Of a stretch of 10,549 nucleotides of DNA, positions 6,491 to 10,549 are shown piece by piece. This DNA comes from Desulfococcus sp. (GTDB lineage Bacteria; Desulfobacterota; Desulfobacteria; Desulfobacterales; Desulfosalsimonadaceae): positions 1 through 10,549 of the forward strand of contig JAHECJ010000032.1 in NCBI GenBank assembly GCA_024641805.1, given 5' to 3'. The translations under genes were made by a program, and so were the position numbers. Every line of letters begins with the position of its first letter. Position 1 is the stretch's first letter. A model generated the notes under the pieces. That model had not been told where the DNA came from. It worked only from the letters and a program-made list of their open reading frames with translations, and searched no databases.

Positions 6491-8087
6491 ACCTTAAATT
6501 CACCATGATAAAGTCATTATCTTTAAAGTAGTAGAAGAGCGAATCTTTTTGATAATCGCCCTCTCCATGACCGTCAATGGCAACATAGCCGACTTCAGCC
6601 TTGAATCCGTTTTGAAAATCATAGCCGATTTGCGGCCAGTAAACCGCACCGCCATTATGGGTTTCAACAATACCGGTCATTGAAATACTAACGCGGTCGT
6701 CAAAATAGGTGTCCTGAAAACGGCAGGTTAAAAAATCGGTTATCTGAGGGCGTTCAATCTCACTATCAAAATACTGGGCCTGGAACCACTCCATTGTAAA
6801 CAAGGATTCCCCGGCATGTCCGGGCAGAAATTTCTGCATGGGAATAAAATAATTAAATCCCACGGAATATGACAGATAATCGGTTTTCCGGGTGTCATAG
6901 GGGAATGTCAAATCCTGTGGTTTTTCAGTATCCTGCTTGATAAACCCGCTTTTATTGGGGGAATAAGCTGCTTCCACCTGAAACACAAAATCTTCATATG
7001 TAAAGGCAAAATCAAACCCCGCATAGTCGACAATAAAATATTGGGGTTGAATAAGGACCGACACAGTCTGGTTTTCGATAAGCACGGTGCTGAATGGCAC
7101 CAGCACCGGATCTTTGTCCGGTCCGTGGTATCCGGAAAATGAAAAATCAAGTCCTTCGTGAGTGCTTGCCAGCCGAGCGCCATACCCGAAATTACTGCTG
7201 TTGGCCTCCATGGGGTTTTCATCGCCGAAAATAATTGGATAAGAATCTTCAACCATTTTGACTGCCCAGAAGTTACCGGTCTCAGGAAACGCCGCCGCTG
7301 TATGAACCGGGACAAAAACGGTTTCGACGGTGAATCCTTTGAAAAAAAACAAACCGGATACAGACGGCACGCCAAGGGCGACCTGGTCCTGGTCCTTAAA
7401 TAACAGTTCCCTGAAATCACTGGGGTTAAAGTAGGATGTGGAATTTAAAAAATCAGCGGTCCCCCATCCGAAAATCTGATTGCCGACCCTCAGCCTGAAT
7501 TTCTCACGGGACCAGTTGTAATATAGCTCCCGGAATATGACCTCGCTGGAATCGGTTGATATGCGGAGATTACGGTAAGTCTTACTGGAAGATGAATAAA
7601 CATACTCATCACCGACGGTGTCATTGATAAAGGTGGGGAAAAAATACAGGCCGGTCAATGAAAACAGATAGTCGTCGGCACTGCCGTATTTAAACTCAAA
7701 CAGCCCACTGATTTCATCTTTTTCCCAGGCATCGGCAAAGTGCTTTTCCCGGTCGGTATTAATAATATTTTTAAATGCGCTTTCAAACCGCCAGGTAAAG
7801 GGTGACACGACCGGTGCGCTTATGTCACCTTCGTCGAATTCGGTGTCCCAGTCTTCGTCAAACGCCAGGGAGTCTTCTTCACTCTTTTCAGTTTCTTCGC
7901 CGTCGCTTTCATCGCTCTCAATTTCATCAAAAGGCTGCGATTTGACTGAAGTATCATCTGCAAACGCAACGGACGACGTTTTAGAAACCCCGGTCCCGAA
8001 AAACAGGCACCATACAATGACCAGAACCAGCCACAGCAGGATGCTAAATTTTTTTTTATATAATATCCGTATTGATTGTATGGGCAA
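6477..8087 (-). CDS. Outer-membrane beta-barrel protein, DUF1302-like, with acidic N-terminal segment
   Basis: This 536-residue exported protein probably forms an outer-membrane barrel. After a basic stretch (YKKK) and a long hydrophobic core, the signal peptide likely ends at VAFA/DDT (after residue 43). Residues 44-88 are extremely acidic (22 Asp or Glu in 45). From about residue 95 the sequence alternates aromatic and polar residues as in transmembrane beta strands, and it ends NLRYAFP, close to the usual C-terminal aromatic barrel signal. The segment RLRVGNQIFGWGTADFLN (198-215), followed by NPSDF, matches the 'G-x-Q-x-x-x-WG ... NP-x-D' signature I associate with DUF1302-type proteins, which often sit beside RND exporters. 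The only start in the frame is TTG at 8087, with a weak ribosome site. An in-frame TGA lies 12 nt upstream. Assignment to the barrel class is good, to DUF1302 moderate. Confidence 0.82.
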   Translation of the reverse strand: MPIQSIRILYKKKFSILLWLVLVIVWCLFFGTGVSKTSSVAFADDTSVKSQPFDEIESDESDGEETEKSEEDSLAFDEDWDTEFDEGDISAPVVSPFTWRFESAFKNIINTDREKHFADAWEKDEISGLFEFKYGSADDYLFSLTGLYFFPTFINDTVGDEYVYSSSSKTYRNLRISTDSSEVIFRELYYNWSREKFRLRVGNQIFGWGTADFLNSTSYFNPSDFRELLFKDQDQVALGVPSVSGLFFFKGFTVETVFVPVHTAAAFPETGNFWAVKMVEDSYPIIFGDENPMEANSSNFGYGARLASTHEGLDFSFSGYHGPDKDPVLVPFSTVLIENQTVSVLIQPQYFIVDYAGFDFAFTYEDFVFQVEAAYSPNKSGFIKQDTEKPQDLTFPYDTRKTDYLSYSVGFNYFIPMQKFLPGHAGESLFTMEWFQAQYFDSEIERPQITDFLTCRFQDTYFDDRVSISMTGIVETHNGGAVYWPQIGYDFQNGFKAEVGYVAIDGHGEGDYQKDSLFYYFKDNDFIMVNLRYAFP

Positions 8088-8139
8088 AATCCAATCCCGT
8101 CATATAAAAGAGGTCATGTCCTTATTTTACATGTCTTTA

Positions 8140-8877
8140 TCACAATGCTTCCTTGTTGAATTTTGCACTGTCAATATCACTATTGTATTTTAATCCTTTG
8201 AGAATCAGCTCGGTTTTGCCCTTCCCGTCCGCCAGTTCCATTTTCATTTTATAGGGGGTTAATATACCATCAATTTCCTTAATGTCATAGTTTTCTAAAA
8301 ATTTATGAAATTCACCGCCTTTATAGAAATCAACCCTGACCACAAAAAAATCGGGTTTCCGGACATACAAGATGAGTTTATCATAGACCTTTTCGCCGAT
8401 CTGCTTGACCCCTTCTACTTTATAGCAATCCGCTCCGACGGCGTTTTCTTCACCGAGCAGCTTGTAGGCATAATCGTCAATATCAATGGATGTCAGGTCT
8501 TCATAATAAAAATGGGAATTGACAAACGGTTTATCCCGGCCGGAAGAGACAATTCGTTTTACTTTGCCGGAAGACAAGCTCAGCCACTGGTCATCGTCTC
8601 TGCCTTTATGAGAATGGGTTAGGAGTTTTATCTGGGTGGGCCGGGTAAATTCGATGATCGCTTTATCTTCATCATTATCAAATTTTTTCATTTGGAGGAT
8701 AAACTCTTTTTCCTGAATCTGCCCGCCTTTTTCAATCAGCATTAAAATTTTACTTTTTGCGGTATTCGGTTGCGGCAAGGCGTCACTTTTCTCCATGATC
8801 TCTCGTCCGGTTAGCGCATAAACCGGCAGGGAAAGTAATAATATCAATAAACAGGATAAAACAATTTTGACCTTCAT
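8140..8877 (-). CDS. LolA-like outer-membrane lipoprotein-sorting protein
   Basis: This periplasmic protein belongs to the LolA-like group usually annotated 'outer membrane lipoprotein-sorting protein' (Pfam LolA_like). Members have a half-barrel fold that holds acyl chains or other hydrophobic cargo. A signal peptide ends near VYA/LTG. The mature start LTGREIMEKSDALPQP is typical of the family. The hallmark region follows: a DDDQWLSLSSGKVKRIVSS strand pair, then FVNSHFYYEDL in place of the common F-x-GSDF-x-YEDL. I prefer ATG 8877, because GGAGGAG (8885-8891) lies 7 nt before it. The GTG at 8880 adds one residue with only 4 nt spacing. It sits 67 nt after the RND exporter gene, an arrangement common for these families. 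It is likely the periplasmic carrier that receives cargo from, or delivers it to, the exporter. The specific cargo cannot be read from the sequence. Confidence 0.9.
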   Translation of the reverse strand: MKVKIVLSCLLILLLSLPVYALTGREIMEKSDALPQPNTAKSKILMLIEKGGQIQEKEFILQMKKFDNDEDKAIIEFTRPTQIKLLTHSHKGRDDDQWLSLSSGKVKRIVSSGRDKPFVNSHFYYEDLTSIDIDDYAYKLLGEENAVGADCYKVEGVKQIGEKVYDKLILYVRKPDFFVVRVDFYKGGEFHKFLENYDIKEIDGILTPYKMKMELADGKGKTELILKGLKYNSDIDSAKFNKEAL

Positions 8878-8944
8878 CACAAATCTCCTCCAGACAGATG
8901 GGTATGATCGTTCGAATATGTTTTTTTAAAATCTAAATATATTT

Positions 8945-10549
8945 TTAGTGTTTCTTTACAAAAACAGGAATCAATTTTTTGACGGGACTTTTGACCGGGA
9001 TTGCCTCCGGTTTAACCACCCTGATCTTAGTAAATTTAATGGCGGAAGGCAAGATAAGAAGTGCCCCGATGGTGGTTGCAACCATGGTAACCGCCATTAA
9101 CAGACCAAAGAGGATCAATGGTTTAAATGTTGACAACTCCAGTACGGAAAACCCGAAAATCAGGGCAAGGGATGTAAAAATAATCGCTTTCCCGGCAACA
9201 TGCAGTGTCTTTTCAATGGCAGTATCCACGTCTTCCCCCTGCTTCCGATAGTGCCGGAAGGTGTTTAAGAAATGGATGGTATCATCGACACCGATGCCGA
9301 TGGTAATCGCGGCGATAATTGACGTGGCGATATCTAAATTAATTCCAAACCAGCCCATAATCCCAAAATTGAAAATCACTGCTATGCTCATGGGGATTAA
9401 CGACAGAAGCGCCACCTTGATATCTTTCATCAGAAAGAAAACCACCAGGCCAATGACTATAAAAGAAAGCAACAGACTTTGAATCTGCCCATTAACAATA
9501 TAATCAACGCTGGTGATCAGCATGCACGGATGTCCGGTGATCTTAAACGAATAACCCGGCGGCAAAAATTGCGTGAGATGGTCGGAGACCTTATTAAAAA
9601 TGCGTTTTAATGTGGCGGTGCCGATCAGTTTTCCGTTATCCTGTCCCAGGCGGGTCAGCACGTTGCATGTTTGAAACTTTGTATCCACAAACGGCTCAAA
9701 ACTGTCCACCCGGCCGTCTGAATTCGCATCCTCATCAGAATAGATTTCAAGATAATCCAGTATGCCCATATTCGTATCAGGAATCTTAAAAGATGCCGGG
9801 TCATCATTATTCATGGCCATGTTCATGGTTTTGATATAATCCGAAAACGCGTCCGTTCTGCCGACACACAAGTCCTTATTCTCGTCTGATACCAGCCAGG
9901 CCCGCAAATCCGCTATCAGATTCAAATACTGCGTATTTTTAACACCATCGACCTCTCCGGAATCGATTAATATATTAAACCCCCACCGTCCGCCGTATTT
10001 ATCACAGATTTCTTTTGCGCTGGTTCGGATATAATTATCGTGTTTGAAATAATACAGCAGCTCGGTTTCCACATTGAGTTTAAATAACCCGACAACAGAT
10101 ACGACGATCAGGACGGCGACCACGGTTAACACTTTTTTATAATGTCGTGTTGCACCGGCAGACATCAGGTTGATGACCCGATCAATGATCGGAGAATTCT
10201 GACTTTTACGTCGGACAGTCACTTTGCCGTCCACCTTATGCGGCATCAGTTCCAGGCCTGCAGGTATGATAGATGAAGAGATCAACACGGCAAATGCAAT
10301 GCCCAGCGCGGAAAAGATACCCCATTCCCTAATGGCGGACAACTGGTGCGTTGCCAATGTCATAAATGCAATCAGCGTTGTGAGCCCGGCCAGCAAAACG
10401 GTCGTCGAAATATGCGCCATGGCATCCTGAAGACCTTTCGCCTTGCCCTCGATCGTGATCAAATCATAATCCGCGTAATACTGGTTCAGAATATGGATCC
10501 CATACGAACTGCCCACTGCAATCATCAGAATGGGTATGGAAATACCGAC
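8945..10549 (-). CDS. RND-superfamily (MMPL/HAE3-type) exporter, partial, N-terminus outside window
   Basis: This is an inner-membrane exporter of the COG1033-type RND group, whose members are associated with lipids and hydrophobic compounds. The frame is open to the right edge, so the gene continues beyond 10549. The methionine at 10525 is internal, preceded in frame by VGISIPIL. The visible 534 residues cover helix 4 (IAVGSSYGIHIL) to helix 6 of the first half, helix 7 (LTVVAVLIVVSVVGLFKL), the second periplasmic domain, and helices 8-12. Helix 10 carries the proton-relay type motif GIGVDDTIHFL, while helix 4 has GSSYGIH without Asp, an asymmetry I recall as common in this group. The periplasmic domain contains a canonical EF-hand-type loop, DANSDGRVDSFE, at visible residues 274-285. 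It is the most upstream gene here and probably leads the transcript with the LolA-like and barrel genes. Confidence 0.92.
   Translation of the reverse strand, partial: VGISIPILMIAVGSSYGIHILNQYYADYDLITIEGKAKGLQDAMAHISTTVLLAGLTTLIAFMTLATHQLSAIREWGIFSALGIAFAVLISSSIIPAGLELMPHKVDGKVTVRRKSQNSPIIDRVINLMSAGATRHYKKVLTVVAVLIVVSVVGLFKLNVETELLYYFKHDNYIRTSAKEICDKYGGRWGFNILIDSGEVDGVKNTQYLNLIADLRAWLVSDENKDLCVGRTDAFSDYIKTMNMAMNNDDPASFKIPDTNMGILDYLEIYSDEDANSDGRVDSFEPFVDTKFQTCNVLTRLGQDNGKLIGTATLKRIFNKVSDHLTQFLPPGYSFKITGHPCMLITSVDYIVNGQIQSLLLSFIVIGLVVFFLMKDIKVALLSLIPMSIAVIFNFGIMGWFGINLDIATSIIAAITIGIGVDDTIHFLNTFRHYRKQGEDVDTAIEKTLHVAGKAIIFTSLALIFGFSVLELSTFKPLILFGLLMAVTMVATTIGALLILPSAIKFTKIRVVKPEAIPVKSPVKKLIPVFVKKH

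Noticed and set aside
6908..7420. Minus-strand open frame of 170 codons inside the barrel gene
   Set aside because: It is an out-of-frame reading of the barrel gene, with a composition unlike a real protein and no start context. The 536-residue frame is intact across it.
8909..8914. CGTTCG upstream of the LolA-like gene, also present in the core of the tatT palindrome
   Set aside because: Only six bases are shared and the surrounding arms are absent, so a second operator is not supported.
9270..9305. Loss of Asp in helix 4 of the RND protein compared with GVDD in helix 10
   Set aside because: As far as I recall, many exporters of this group have a GSxYGIH-type helix 4, so the asymmetry is probably normal rather than a defect.

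Overview
The window is a 10.5-kb stretch of a Gram-negative genome in which every convincing gene lies on the minus strand. Transcription runs from position 10549 down to 1. The gene types suggest an anaerobic or syntrophic member of the Desulfobacterota (former Deltaproteobacteria): an RND/MMPL-like exporter with a LolA-like partner, a DUF1302-like outer-membrane protein, and a TPR-protein-associated TRAP transporter (TPAT). The taxon is inferred from gene content and was not tested.

Right block (10549 to 3869), probably one transcript. It starts with an RND-superfamily exporter whose N-terminal part lies outside the window. Next come a periplasmic LolA-like outer-membrane lipoprotein-sorting protein, an outer-membrane beta-barrel protein with a very acidic N-terminal segment, and an 873-residue lipoprotein built from three tandem units. 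Gaps are 67 and 52 nt, and the last two genes overlap by 14 bp. The exporter/LolA-like/barrel set looks like a path from the inner membrane across the periplasm to the outer membrane, probably for a lipid or other hydrophobic compound.

Control region (3621 to 3868). This 248-nt gap holds a sigma70-like promoter (TTGACA, 16 nt, TTAAAT) followed directly by a near-perfect 30-bp palindrome. The palindrome resembles a TetR-family operator, although no regulator gene is in the window.

Left block (3620 to 1) is a TPAT operon: tatT (periplasmic TPR-type lipoprotein), dctP/tatP (solute receptor), dctQ (small permease) and dctM (large permease, running off the left edge). Gene spacings are 16 nt, 8 nt and a 4-bp overlap. 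The DctQ protein has an extra N-terminal four-cysteine zinc-ribbon-like segment. The receptor has a tryptophan-rich stretch where the family's ligand-binding arginine motif is expected.

Working model (inference): the two blocks form one envelope system that moves a hydrophobic ligand in both directions, with the RND arm exporting or exchanging it and the TPAT arm importing it. Calcium-binding-type loops occur both in the RND periplasmic domain and in the repeat lipoprotein.
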